From positions 806,001 to 870,000 of the forward strand of contig JAESUZ010005462.1 of the NCBI GenBank assembly GCA_017311185.1: a stretch of 64,000 nucleotides of DNA, given 5' to 3'. Shown here piece after piece: positions 47,456 to 59,028 of the stretch; within the stretch, counting starts at the first letter, position 1; each line of letters opens with the position of its first letter. Both the position numbers and the translations under genes were made by a program. The notes beneath the pieces are model-generated. The model was not told the DNA's origin and did not search any database. It saw nothing but the letters and a program-made list of their open reading frames with translations. Source of the stretch: Proteles cristata cristata (lineage: Eukaryota; Chordata; Mammalia; Carnivora; Hyaenidae).

Positions 47456-47611
47456 TACTTGCCTTTATCACCCACCGCCTACGTCTCTGGTCGAAGAAGA
47501 TGGTGGGGTTCAGTGAGGATCATACTGGCAATTGACTGTCGATATCTGCCATGGGCTTGGGAATGGGGAGTTAGGTCATATGTGCTGTGTATGTGCTGTG
47601 TTATATTTCAC

Positions 47612-47760
47612 CCCAGTGGAAAGAGCACTAAACAGGGAGTCCAGAAAGCTGGGTTCTAGGCTTGGCTCTGCCCCTTCTATGGCCTGCAGGTGTCACTCAA
47701 TTTCCTGTGTATCAATGGCTTCACCCATGAAACAAAAAACAATGAGATGATTTAAAATGT
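47612..47760 (+). mobile_element. MIR SINE, ancient (5' part)
   Basis: 'gtggaaagagcactaaacag', 'ctgggttctaggcttggctc', 'tcaatttcctgtgtatcaat', 'acaatgagatgattta' follow MIR from its tRNA-like head. Confidence 0.62.
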
Positions 47761-47918
47761 CAATACATGTTCTAAAATTCTATGGTTGCTATAAAGAAAC
47801 TGATTCATTTACTCTTTCTGCCTCTTGAAGAACAGTTTTTAAATGTGTAAATTTACATAAATGTGCATATTTGTACATAAAATGTAAAGATTTTAGAGAA
47901 AAAAGAATACCTATTTCT

Positions 47919-48132
47919 TTCTTTCTTTCTTTTTTTTAAAGAGAAGGAGAGACAGAGCGCAAGCAGGGCAGGGCCAGGGAGAGAAGGAGGGAGACGCAGA
48001 AACTGAAGCAGGCTCCAGGCTCTGAGCTGTTAGCACAGAGCCTGATGTGGGGCTTGAACTCATGGACCAGGAGGGAGATCATGACTTGAGCAGAAGTCAG
48101 ATGCTCAAACCACTGAGCCACCTGGGCGCCCC
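47919..48132 (-). mobile_element. Can-SINE, antisense
   Basis: Tail '(tttc)n tttttttaaaga', GA tract, 'gatgtggggcttgaactcat', head 'gagccacctgggcgccc'. Target duplication aagaatacctatttct (47903-47918) / aagattacctatttct (48133-48148), one mismatch. Confidence 0.93.
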
Positions 48133-48148
48133 AAGATTACCTATTTCT

Positions 48149-49059
48149 ATCTGAGTAAGGATTACCAAGCAAGATTACAGGGTTTCTTACCCAAAAGAAG
48201 AAATATGTTGTCAGAGAAATATCTGTCAGATTTTTAGCAAGAGTCTCTTGGGTAAGTAGCATTCAGAAAAATGTAAATAGTGTGTGTTTCTTAGGTAGGA
48301 GCTATTGGGGCCCCCATCAACACCCCACTGGTACATAAGAAGGTGTTCCTCTGTTGGTCATCATTCAGTTTGGGGACTGGTGACCACAGGTGGGAGATCA
48401 TTTGCATTCATCTCAACTATTCAACTGTATTCTTCATTTCTCAGTGCTAGCAGGATTAATGATTATTTGGCAATTTAGCATCTGTAAGGCATTTTTGTGA
48501 TTTTTGGAGAAAAATACCATATACATGTAAGGTCATTGGCAGCCTGAAATAACAGCCTCATCCCTCTCTCCCCTTTAGAACCTGCCAAAAAACTCTCCCT
48601 CTGTACAAATCCTGTCAGGCTGCTGTGAAAGAATTTAAAAGAAAAGCCATGGGAACTTCTCCCTGTGATTCACCATCATTCTCAAAACAAATGTGTCTTT
48701 ATGTCTGAACTATTCAGACCTTGAGAACTCTAGGCAGAATCTGACCGTATTTGTCCATTTGGAAGCGGGCTCCTCCATTCCACAGCAGCCGTCCTTTGGT
48801 CAAAAACTCCCCATGAGCAAAGGGCAGGCTGCTTTGGTCCTCCCCTCCACCACAGGCTCTACTCTGTACTAAGGGCTGCTCCCCTAAAATCCTCCTAGGG
48901 GGCAGGAGATTATGTGAGCAGGGAGACAGAGGTGGCGTGGAGGGGGGTGGAGGAATCTGCCCCTAAGGCTCTGCCTCTGAATCTGAGTAGTTAGAAGCAC
49001 ACCCTTAGAAGGAACTAGCCTAGATAAACATCAAGACATATCACACCCTCTCAGTAATT
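48149..49059. other. No recognised gene or repeat
   Basis: Unique-looking, moderately GC-rich toward 48700-48970. No ORF of interest. A candidate for comparison with other mammals. Confidence 0.45.
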
Positions 49060-50785
49060 CAAACAGTGCATATTGGTCAAAGGAATATGATATAGAATGG
49101 CCAAAACAACAACCCTGAAAACAACCCTAACTCTACCTGATTTCAAGAGCTACTATAAATCTGCAATGAATAAGATCCTGTAGCTTTAGTGCGAAGGTAG
49201 ACAAACTGATGAATGGAACAGAAGAACTCAGAAATGGAGCCACATTTATATGATCAGTTGATTTTTGACCACAATACCGAGGCAACTCAATGGGGGAAGT
49301 ATAACCTTTTCAACAAATGATCCTAGAACAATTAGGTATCTGTATGCAGAAGAATCAACTTGAACCCTTACTTGACACCATATACAAAAATTAACTGAAA
49401 AGGATGTAGACCTAAATGTAAGAATCAAAACTACTAAATTTCTAGAAAACAACAACAACAACCAGAAAACATTGTTGACTTTTGTTTTGGAAAAGTTTCT
49501 TAAATACAAATCAAAAGGCATATGCTTTAAAAGAAAAAATAACAAATAAATTTAACATTCTCAAATTTTAAATTTTGCCTTTTAAGAGGAAATGAATATG
49601 AAAATAAAAGGTAAGACATGGATTGTGAGAAAATATACAAAACTTATATGCAGCCAAGCACTCATATCAAAATTAGAAAAAGAAACTTTACCACTCAACA
49701 ATAAGAATTCAATGAAACCAGTTATAAAAATAATACAAGATCTGAACACACACTTTACCAGGGAAGATACTCTGACAGCAAATAAGCACAGAGATGCCTG
49801 CCATCAAAAGTCATTGGACAAATGCATATTAGAAGTACCATATGATACTACCACGCTCCCCCGACAATGAATAAAATGTAAAAACACTGACCATACCACG
49901 TGCTAGCATACCATGTGGTGCAACCAGAACTCTTTTTTTTTTTAATCTATTTTTTATTTTGTGAGAGAGACAGAGAGCGCATCTGCACCTGTACATGCAA
50001 ATAAGTCAGGGAGGGGCAAAGAGAGAGAGAGAAAGAGAATCCCAAGCAGGCTCCACACTGTCAGTGTAGAGTCTGATGCAGGGCTTGATCTCATGAACCA
50101 AGATATCATGACCTGAGCTGAAGCCAAGAGTTGGGCGCATAACCAACTGAGCTACCAGGCACCCCACACCTTGAGCTCTTGTACACTGTTGGAGAGAATG
50201 TAAAATGGTACAGCCACTTTGGAAAACAGCTTTATCTTAAAAGGCCAAATATACACGTACGCAACCCAGCCATTCAAATCCTAGGTGTTTAGGACAAATG
50301 AAAGTATATATACATTACAAATGTATGTGCACAAATGTACTTGAATGTTCATAGCGGCTTTATTTTTAATAGCCCAAACTGAAAATAACCCAAATGTTCA
50401 CCAACAGATGAATGGTACATTCATACAACAAATACTACCCACCAATAAAAAGGAATAAACTATTTACACATGCAAAAATATGGTTAAATCTCAAAATTAT
50501 AATACTGAGTGAAAAAAATCAGACAAAAGAGGGTACATGCTGTATGATTCCATTTACGTAATATTCTAGAAAATGCAAATTCATCTATAGTGACAGAAAG
50601 ATCAAGGGTTGCTTGGGGAGAGAAGATTCCCGAAGGTCAGAAGGAAACCTATGGGGGTGGGATGGATATGTTCACTATCTTGATTGTGATAATGGTTTCA
50701 TAGGTATTTACAGATATCCAGAATCATCCAACTGTACACTTTAAGTATGTGCAATTTATTTTATGTCAACATAATATTTTTTTTA
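49060..50785 (+). mobile_element. Ancient L1 ORF2 end and 3'UTR, sense
   Basis: 'tgatttcaagagctactata', 'tttgaccacaataccgaggc', 'tgaatgttcatagcggcttt', 'gttcaccaacagatgaatgg', 'tgatggttt'-type wording, 'tccaactgtacactttaagt' give the usual old L1M order. Interrupted by a SINE at 49932-50164. Its very 3' end seems to lie beyond the LTR, near 51560-51590 ('tttacctcaataaaggtgtt'). Confidence 0.75.
49932..50164 (-). mobile_element. Can-SINE, older, antisense
   Basis: T-run and 'ttttttattttgtgagagag', 'gatgcagggcttgatctcat', degraded head 'gagctaccaggcacccc'. Longer than usual owing to extra bases near 49980-50010. Confidence 0.85.
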
Positions 50786-51050
50786 ATGCTGTCTTGACCC
50801 AGTAGAGACCCTGGCTAGAGGCTGGAGGGTTCCTTCATGAGCAGCTGATTGAGCCCATGACGACCACCTCCTCCCTTGTCAGGCTCTCATACTCCGGGAC
50901 ACTAACTGTGTGCCCTGACAACCCAGGGCCAGGTACCAGACAGCTAGATACCCCAGGGCCCACTGAATTATCTAGATTGGCCACTCCTAAGCCTGCTTAC
51001 CCTGCCTCACCTGTTCCTTCCTGTAGAAGCCACAATAAAGACTTGCCCAG

Positions 51051-51148
51051 CCACACTGGGGATAAAGCCTGCTTAAGATTCTCACTCTCTCTCTCTCTCT
51101 CTTCCTCTGTCCCTCTCCCCTGCTCTCTCTCTCTCTAAAATTAAAAAA
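51051..51148 (+). mobile_element. Can-SINE, internally deleted or truncated copy
   Basis: Only 'cctgcttaagattctcactc', the CT tract and a short A tail are present. Flanked by aaagacttgcccag (51037-51050) and aaagactcttgcccag (51149-51164). Confidence 0.8.
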
Positions 51149-51164
51149 AAAGACTCTTGCCCAG

Positions 51165-51367
51165 GGGCATCTGGGTGGCTCAGTCAGTTGAGTGTCCAGC
51201 TTCAGCTCAGGTCCTGATTTCATGGTTCATGGGTCCAAGCCCTGTGTCGGGCTCTGTGCTTGGAGCTTGGAGCTTGGATCCTGCTTCGGATTCTGTGTCT
51301 CCCTCTCTCTGCCTCCTCCTGGCTTACACTCTGTCTCTCTCCCTTTCAAAAATAAACATTAAAAAAA
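51165..51367 (+). mobile_element. Can-SINE
   Basis: 'gggcatctgggtggctcag' head, duplicated 'ggagcttggagcttgg' in the centre, tail 'aaaaataaacattaaaa'. Target duplication aaagactcttgcccag (51149-51164) / aaagactcttgctcat (51368-51383), the same site as the previous SINE. Confidence 0.92.
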
Positions 51368-51621
51368 AAAAGACTCTTGCTCATAGTTTCCCCTCACCCT
51401 CTGCTCCTAAGTGACCCTGGTACTTCCTGCTCGCCCTGCACTGTGTAATGTATCCTTCCCAGGGCGCTGTGATGAAACAGAAGAGTAAAGCTTTCTGATC
51501 TCTTTCTCTTAATCTGTGTCTGGTCTCACCATATTACTCAAGGTTAATATGGTTAACAGTCCAATTTACCTCAATAAAGGTGTTTAAAAACAAAAAGAGG
51601 GAGAATATTAAGATATTTAAG

Positions 51622-51826
51622 GGCACCTGGGTGGCTCAATCAGTAAAGCATTTGGCTCTTGATTTCAGTTCAGGTCAGGAATTCATGGTTTGTAAGGTCA
51701 AGCCCCGCATTGGGCTCTGCACTGACAGTATGGAGCCTGCTTGGGATTCTCTCTCTTTGTCTCTCTGCCCCTCCCTTGATTTATGGCATGCTCTCTCTCA
51801 AATAAATAAATTTGGGGGGAAAAAGG
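51622..51826 (+). mobile_element. Can-SINE
   Basis: 'gggcacctgggtggctcaat' head to 'aaataaataaatttgggggg' tail. Perfect target duplication aagatatttaag (51610-51621 / 51827-51838). Confidence 0.94.
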
Positions 51827-51839
51827 AAGATATTTAAGT

Positions 51840-52649
51840 CCACCCCCATCATTTTACAGAAAAGAAAGTCATGGAAAGGAGAAAGCCATCTTCTCCTTCT
51901 CTGCCCTACACACCCCTAGGGTGTGGTGGGGCAGGTCTGGGTGTGGAGATGAGCCTCTGAGCCCACTCGACAACTATGTAAATGCAAGAATTTTAACTGG
52001 AAGTCTCTTAACTTCATTTAATGGCAAGAGGAGTAGGAAAGTGTAGGCATCTCAAGAGTGGTGAGCATCTCTTTGGGAAGAAATGACAGGACAAAACCAA
52101 GAACATATAGAATGGAGCTGGCAGGGCAGAGCAGAGCCGCCTGGGAAGGGTGAATGAAGAAACAGCAGGCCTGAAAGGCCGTGAGCATAGTCCGTAGGAG
52201 GCTGACCAGAGGCGGCTGATGGGTGCAGGCAGCCATTGGAGCACACGACACCCGAGAGGCCCACCTGACCAAAGGAGCCTTGGCCTTTGCGGGGAGGTTC
52301 GGGCAGCCACACCCTCTCTGATAATGATGTTCTTGGCAAGCAGAGGACAGCGGTGCATGGAAATGAGTAAGCTACACCCGCATACGTACCACTGCAGCCA
52401 AGACACAGAATGTTCTTATTCCTGCTACCCACAACAGCAGTCCAAAGCCGTCCTTTCCTTTCTTCTTGTTCCCCAAACCCTTATTTCATGTCATTTCCCC
52501 CAAGGGAATTCTCCCCTGTACATTTTGCCTGAGGATTCTGAAACACCCAACTCTGGAGGACTGGAGGGCACAGAGGCTTCGGGGACTTTCTGTCCCACCT
52601 GCAACAAACATATCCCTATTCAAGTTCCCACTCAACCTAGAAGCTGAGC
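51840..52649. other. GC-richer unique block with overlapping ORFs on both strands
   Basis: Free of recognised repeats. It carries a plus ORF of 142 codons (52219-52647) and minus ORFs of 126-130 codons (52052-52432, 52014-52406) that overlap each other. None shows a domain, signal peptide or homology that I recognise, and mutually overlapping frames of this kind are expected by chance in stop-poor, GC-rich DNA. It could contain an exon or an old pseudogene. Confidence 0.4.
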
Positions 52650-52665
52650 TGAACTCCTCTATTTA

Positions 52666-52913
52666 TTTATTTATTTTTATTTATTTATTTATTTATTTAT
52701 TTATTTTAAATGTTTTATTTATTTCTAGGAGAGAGAGAGAGACAGCGTGAGCAGGGGAGGGTCAGAGAGAGGGAGTCACAGACTGAAACAGGCTCCAGAC
52801 TTTGAGCTGGCAGTCAGCACAGAGCCCGACGAGGGGCCCGAACCCATGAACCGCGAGATCATGACCTAAGCGAAAGTCGAATGCTTAACCGACTAAGCCA
52901 CCCAGGCGCCCCA
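52666..52913 (-). mobile_element. Can-SINE, younger subfamily, antisense, with long (TTTA)n tail
   Basis: The tail has grown into about 12 TTTA units (52666-52705). Body 'agcccgacgaggggcccgaa', head 'taagccacccaggcgcc'. Perfect 15-bp target duplication gaactcctctattta (52651-52665 / 52914-52928). A recent insertion. Confidence 0.96.
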
Positions 52914-52990
52914 GAACTCCTCTATTTAAACTTCCGGCCTAACTGCATCTCTACTAGACTGTGAGACAGGCCCTGGAGGGTTCTCGTTTA

Positions 52991-53076
52991 TTTCTCCAAA
53001 AATCAATTCTTCAAAAACTAATTCACCAAATGACCAAATTCGCTAAAGAGCTGTTTCACCAAAAGCCAATCTGCTG
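52991..53076 (+). repeat. Degenerate tandem repeat, about 15-bp unit
   Basis: Five to six units of roughly 'ttcaccaaaaaccaa' are visible: ttctccaaaaatcaa, ttcttcaaaaactaa, ttcaccaaatgaccaaa, ttcgctaaagagctgt, ttcaccaaaagccaa. A short similar run lies at 58373-58440. Probably part of an old repeat that I cannot name. Confidence 0.6.
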
Positions 53077-54892
53077 AGTTGTTGATTGAGGCCCGCAAAT
53101 TATTGATTGGGACTCAACGATCCAAGCCCAGGGCTTCTCCCCAGGGCCAAGGGCCAGAGCTGTGGAGTAACAAATAGATTTTACTTGATGTCCCCTCATC
53201 TGCTTTGCACAGCTGTCCCCAAAGTCTGGAGGCACTGTTGGCTGTGAGTTCAAAGATTTGGGGATCCTAGTTTCCTGCCAGTCTTCTCTCAGACTCTTGC
53301 CCTGGAGATGTGCCTCCTGATTAGGGTTCCCATCGGCTGGATATCTCATCCCCATATTGCTACTACCCTCCACTTTCCCCTCATTTACCTAATCTCAACC
53401 TTGCAAGAGATAAGCCTATAGATAACTTAAATAATTGTGAAATATGCCTTTACTTTGTATGGGAAATAGATTCTGCAGATTGTCTCATGGTCTGCTTGGA
53501 ACGCTGTCCCTTTTTTGCAGAACGTAGAAAGCGTTTGTCACTGGGAGCCAAGCTGGCCATTTTTGACAAATGCAAAGCTAGTGAGCTTCTTGCCTTCTGA
53601 GCTGTGCTGAGGCCGATTCCCCCTGACCCGGGGCAGACGTTAGCCCCTCAGCAAGGGCGGCTCGCACCGCCTGTCCCAGCCTCTCCCAGCTCCTGTGGAG
53701 ACTTTCAGGACCTGTTGTACTGACTTCTTTCATGGCGGGTTGTTCATTATTCAGCATCTCCCTAGACATTTTGCAGCTTACCTAATGCCAATGCTTTATT
53801 CGATTCCATTTGCGAACTTCCCAGGGTGCTCCGCTTCCCTCCTGTTCTTCTTGGTGGCTGTCTCCCTCCACCCAGCATCTCCTAAGGTCATGCTCCCTGT
53901 TCCCCTCTGCCCTCCCCTGACTTTAAAGAATAGAGCTAACTGTATATTTAAAAGCCATTTCATCAAAATATCTCGTGTCTGGTCTGTCCTCCAAATGTCC
54001 CATGGCAGGAAGTCAATGATCCAGGCGGTGTCCCAGAGTCAGGTAAGAGTGCCCGCGACAGAGGGCATGGTGTTGGATCAGCCTCTGTCATTCCTCGCTT
54101 TCTTCAGTGAAGTACCTTTCTGGAAAACCTTTCCATGAAGTAAGAAAACTCTTTATATCTTAGGCTGAGAGCCTAAAAAAGCTCGTCCACAGTGGCAGTA
54201 CTTCTGTCTAGGTAAATTTGATCACAGAAAACCTATTCAACTTGCTGCTTTGAGATGTAAGTATCTCCAAAGACCCACTGTTTTCCTGACCCTCTTAGAG
54301 TCTCAGAGGGATGTGGAGTGGCAGAGCAAAGTTCAAGGACCAACAGAATGATATTGGTATTGAAAATTAGACTGAACTTCATTCCCACCACAAGGATTGA
54401 AGTCAATGCCTTTGTGGAACTTTTCTGTCAACAGCAGAGACCTGGGGCTGAGTTCCTGGATTTAGGAATAAATGGTCCTCCAGAGATGCCTGAGAAAATC
54501 TCAAAATAAGGATAAATAGAAGTCTAATTTTCTCCAGACCACACGGATCTTGGGATAATCAAGGACTTGGATGACAATCCCACTCGGGTTTGGCCCCAGG
54601 AGCTACCTTCCCTCCGCTAGTTATCCTTCCCACCCTTACCCTGTAGACCCCAGATGCTTCTCCTTTTAACTATTTTTGCTTTCTCTTCTCAGAGGTTTCT
54701 TTATAATCCCTTGTGCTCTTCTCTTCCCAAACTTCAAGAAGGATTGCCTTAAATTATTATGGGTCTCTTTTAGCCAATGAATATCTGGCTGGCCGTTGAG
54801 CAGACACTGCATAGGCCCCTTGTTGGCTCAAGTTTTCAACTTGGACATAAAAAGCTAAAACCAAGAACAGACTCAGAGAGTGGTCATAAGCT
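53077..54892. other. Unique-looking block with a 147-codon ORF; no gene recognised
   Basis: The plus ORF at 53695-54138 is the longest in the window outside L1-derived and MIR-crossing frames. Its product would be hydrophobic in the middle (LPRHFAAYLMPMLYSIPFAN) and ends SEVPFWKTFP. No family is recognised and no Kozak-like context or splice evidence is clear. A CpG-bearing stretch (53620-53680) is opposite a minus ORF (53578-53769). Treat as anonymous. Confidence 0.35.
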
Positions 54893-54924
54893 AAAACAAA
54901 CAAACAAACAAAAACAAAAACCCC
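54893..54924 (+). repeat. (AAAC)n microsatellite
   Basis: About six imperfect 'aaac/aaaaac' units. Confidence 0.88.
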
Positions 54925-55043
54925 AGTAAGCACAATATCAAAGGCTATGCTCTAAAGAGATGGATTGCTATGAAGGACTGAGTTAATAGCAAAAAGGTCT
55001 AATCTGGATAATGTGATCATTAAGGACAAGAACAAGTAACAGG

Positions 55044-55280
55044 GGGTGCCTGGGTGGCTCAGCCGGTTAAGCGTCTGACCTTGACTCAGGTCATGATTTC
55101 ACAGTTCGTGGGTTCGAGCCCCACAACAGGCTCTGTGCTGACAGCTAGCTCAGAGCCTGGAACCTGTTTCAGATTCTGTATCTCTCCCTCTCTCTCTCTC
55201 TCTCTCTCTGGTCCTCCCCTGCTTATGCTGTCTCTGACTCTCAAAAATAAATTAAAAACATTAAAAATAAAAAAAAAAAT
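55044..55280 (+). mobile_element. Can-SINE
   Basis: 'ggtgcctgggtggctcagcc' head, intact B-box region 'gttcgtgggttcgagcccc', long CT tract. Perfect target duplication agaacaagtaacagg (55029-55043 / 55281-55295). Confidence 0.95.
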
Positions 55281-55295
55281 AGAACAAGTAACAGG

Positions 55296-56279
55296 CTCAA
55301 GAAGAGGCAGGGAAGGAAAGGGGGGTTTGCACTGTACAAAAGGCACAGGCCTCTGAACCAAGCATCTGCAGTCCCTCCTTTGATGATCTTTGAGTAATCT
55401 AGCTTGTATGTAACTAAAGCTTCCAACATGGCTCCAATAAGTCTGATTTATAAAGCCATCTGCTTAGAAACATTGGGCACTATTGGGATACAATACCCAC
55501 TATGTACATGAAACCATTCCTCCATAATGCAGACCAGTTTTCTGGGCAAGAGAGCTTGTCTTATAGTTCTCACTGATTCATGGATACTGAAGGACCCAGA
55601 GATTAGGACATTGCATTTTCTAGAAGTTTAAAAAAAATTTTTTCCAGAACTTTTTTTAGTAAGCTCTTTCTTAGCAATTTAGTTATTTATCATAAATTGT
55701 TTATTAAATAATTAAGAATTTATTGGAAGGTACTAGAATACATCATGGGATCTAGGGAAGGGTCAGCTGGCAAGCCACAAATAAAATGAGGATGTGTTTG
55801 TGCCTCAGGAATAATTGGAGTCAGAGTCTGGATATCTACAGGACTCTTCATCTCTTTCTGTACCTCCTTTCAGTGGTCTCCACTCCTCAATAGCTCTCTC
55901 TATGGGGTGAGAAACAAAAGGTCAATTCCAGAGTCCCATATCTTGCTGCTCTTAAGTCCACAAAGACTCTGTGTTTCACCAACAATTCAAAGCATTCCAG
56001 AGGAGGACTTTCAAAGGCTCAGTGAGGCAGGGCCCAACTGAGCAATCACTTCTGGTCAAAGGGATGTGGGGCTCCACTTAGCTCACCCATAATACCAATT
56101 AACTGGGTAGAGGGGAGGCAGAGTAGAGTACTCCATGAATATGGCAGCTCTCAGGAGAACCACAGAGATGGAATAGAGTAGCAGCCACTCCCAGAGGAAG
56201 GGAAGGGGCTAGGTGTCCCTATAACATAGATGTCTGATGCAAGTTCAGAAAATCCCTCAACTGGATAGCTCCCATTTTC
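55296..56279. other. No recognised gene or repeat
   Basis: AT-rich in 55620-55720, otherwise mixed. No ORF of interest. Confidence 0.45.
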
Positions 56280-56540
56280 CCTTAAGGCTCACCTCAAATC
56301 AAGAAAACTTTCTCTGACCACCAGTCTAGATTAAGGGTCCTGCCTATGTGCTTCCCAGCACCCAGCACAAACACCTATCTCTATATTGTGTTTCTGGTTA
56401 ATTGCCTGACCCCTATCCCAGACGGTGCTTTCCTTAAGAATAAAATGGTGGCCAAACCTCTTTGCATTTCTAATACCTAACCCAGGGCCTGGCACATGAC
56501 ATGCTTTCTGTAAAACTGTGTTCACTAATGCATCAAAGAA
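56280..56540 (+). mobile_element. L2 (CR1 clade) 3' region
   Basis: 'ctcacctcaaatcaagaaaa', 'tctctgaccaccagtctaga', 'gacggtgctttccttaagaa', 'aacccagggcctggcacatg' follow the L2 3' end in order. The minus ORF across it is not a gene. Confidence 0.7.
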
Positions 56541-57549
56541 ACATTGAAGAATAAGGGCTAATACAGAGGTAATGGAAGAAAGGCTACAGACCCACAGCTG
56601 TTTGGCAGCTCTAGGGCACTGGTGCAGAAGATAAGATACTTCAGAAGATCCTGTGGGCAGCATCACATGCCAGCTCAGAGCAACCAAGGATATTCACAGC
56701 ATCATCAAAAAATGGCTGGATTTTGTGGAGTCTGTTCTGTTTAAAGTAGAGAATATATATATATTTTAAGGTTTTTGTTTAAAATATTTTAAAAAATAAA
56801 TATCTATTTCTTTGAATTTTATGAAATTGTGCTATCTTGATTCCTTTCTCTGTTTATTTTTAGTGGAGGAACACAAGCACTAACTACATGCCAGTTATGG
56901 GACAAGGACAGTCTTCGGTATCAGGGCCATAAAGACATTCACAGCCTGCCAAGGCCAGGCAGAGTCTTTAGGAGCAGAAGCTAGAGTGTTCTTCATCAGG
57001 CTGGAGGATCTAGAAGCTTCCAGGAGCTGCAATGTAGATGGTGAGAAAGTGCTGGTTTGGGTTTTTTGGTTGTAAGCACAGAATCCAACTCTGGTCAGCT
57101 CAAGCAAAATGAGATCATTATAGAAAGACTCTAATGAAGACAGACTCAGGAAAGTCAAGAGTCAGAGCAGATCCAGGGATCCAGGGGTCCAGATAGCAAG
57201 GCATTGCCTACCATCTGTCAGAGCTGGGTGAAAGAGCTCCTAACTCTTCTTGTCCTTCCTTTGGTCACATTTCCAAATCTTAAGATGAGAATCCAGGGGC
57301 TGAGCCTAAGTCCCACACCTTCTCCCTTGCCAGAGGAGGCTAAAATCTGCAACTGGCAGATCCACAGTCTTGCACATACTGGTGGAGTGAACACATACCC
57401 TAAAGAATAGGGAGGAAGACATGCTGATAACAAAACAAGAAAGGACTAATACATATGGCAGAAAGAGGAGATCCTGGAAATTTTATGGAGGTGCAGTTTG
57501 CTTGTGTTATTGGAGCAAAAGGCCAATGTCAAAATTGAGCTAGAGGATT
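56541..57549. other. Unassigned; probable old repeat at 57060-57420
   Basis: 57060-57200 ('ggttgtaagcacagaatcca', 'gctcaagcaaaatgagatca') resembles a common ancient mammalian repeat that I cannot name with confidence. An AT-rich patch lies at 56750-56830. No gene evidence. Confidence 0.4.
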
Positions 57550-57960
57550 ATATGGGGGCTGGTTGCAAAGAACTTTCTGGGCCGAGTTATAGTCTGGGCT
57601 TTCTCCCAACAGCCTGGAGAACCACTGGAAGGTTTAAGGCTGGGAAATGATATGATGGGTTTGTACTGAAAAAAAAAAAAAATCTCTGGCAGAGATGGAA
57701 CTGGCTTGGAAGAAGGCCACCTGGAAGGAAGCAGACACATTTGGAAGCTATTGCAGGGTCCAGGTGAAGGGTGTGGTAAGGGGCAAGTTGGAAGAGAACA
57801 GAAAGAGAGGACGGGGAACTAAGAACAACTGTTTGGATGAAATCCTAGAACTTGATGGATGGACATGGAGAATGCGGGCAGGGAGCTGAGGACGGTAGGA
57901 TTTCTGGCTTGATGACTAAATGTGTAGGGACAGGGGGACGGAGGCAGAGGAGTGGCTTTG
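57550..57960 (+). mobile_element. L2-like fragment
   Basis: 'gaaccactggaaggtttaag', 'aaatgatatgatgggtttgt', 'ggaagctattgcagggtcca' follow the L2 pattern ('..ccattgaaggattttaagc', 'aggctattgcagtagtcca'). Confidence 0.6.
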
Positions 57961-58084
57961 GAAGAGGACAAAAGAAGGTGAGTTTGGTTTGGGACATGTT
58001 GAGTCTGAGGTTCTTATGAGGCTTCCCAGGGTCTTAAAACCACAAATCTACCCAAGTATAAATAAACAGAAGCAAGAATGGCAG

Positions 58085-58245
58085 CAGTATTCCTTCATTC
58101 ATTCATCAAACATTTACCTACCACTTGCGATGTGCAGGTGTTTGGAATATAACACTTCACCCCTATCTTTAAGGATTCACCATCTACTAGAGATAAGCAA
58201 CAAAGAAATACAGCACAGTGAGATAATGTACTATTATTTAAGTAT
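58085..58245 (+). mobile_element. L2/MIR3-like fragment
   Basis: 'ccttcattcattcatcaaac', 'acctaccacttgcgatgtgc', 'agagataagcaacaaagaaa' match this ancient family loosely. Confidence 0.5.
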
Positions 58246-59028
58246 ACTAAGGAAACTATAGTAAATTTCCTCATTTATTATTACAATTTGGCCTAAAGCC
58301 AGACCTAAATGGAAGAAAGATTTGAGATGATTTGCAATATACTCTTGATGTCATTTCCTTGTGATCCCCAAAGTTTCAATTCTCCAAAAGTCTTCACACT
58401 AAAACATTTTCACACTAAAACATGAAATTACCAAAAAAAAAATTCCTCTATCTTGGAATCTCTATCCACAAGATAATTCATTCTATCTTGTGTCAATGAA
58501 AGAGGTATATTTATTTTCACACATGAATATATATCACATTGCTGAACACCCAGTAACTGAAGGGAGCTTGCAATAAACAACAAATTGATGAAAATGTAAC
58601 TTGGTAGAAAGCCAAGCTGTGAAATGAACCCCAGTCACTCCCACAACCACCCTATGCCCTGACACCAGAGCGGCCCTGGTAGTATATCCTAAGCAGGAAA
58701 CCTGGAAACTCTTATCCCTTTCTATGTCCAGTCCTGGGCTCAGAAGGTAATTTATTGCCTCTTCACCGATACACAGATCCCTGCAGTCACCCATTTTCAA
58801 AAACTGATGGTGCCAAACTCATCCTGGGAAATGTACTCTGAAAGTGTCTTTGAAAATGAGAAGTGTGTTGTGAAGAGTAGAAAGCAGAGGTGAGGCTAAA
58901 GCCTTTCTAGCTTCCCTGGATTCAGGAGCCATAAATGCTTTTGGCTGGCAGCTTGCTGCTCTCTATAACGGGAGGTATTTACCTGTGGCCACTAAACACA
59001 CCTGTTAAACATTTCCGAGGTGCCTTAC
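58246..59028. other. No recognised gene or repeat
   Basis: Includes a short 'tcacactaaaacatt' duplication at 58390-58430. The minus ORF at 58534-58800 shows no motif that I recognise. Confidence 0.45.

Larger units (their letters stand above)
50790..51540 (+). mobile_element. Probable solo LTR, sense, carrying two SINE insertions
   Basis: Sequence unlike the flanking old L1, with a poly-A signal in LTR style ('gccacaataaagac', 51030-51042) and a U5-like end ('tctgtgtctggtctcacca', 51514-51532). L1-like 3' sequence seems to resume after it, which fits an insertion. Excluding SINEs, the length is about 450 bp. No viral genes adjoin it. Exact borders and the integration duplication could not be fixed. 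Confidence 0.5.

Noticed and set aside
47102..47659. 185-codon plus-strand ORF as a host gene
   Set aside because: It crosses two separate MIR elements and shows no domain, so it is most likely a chance frame.
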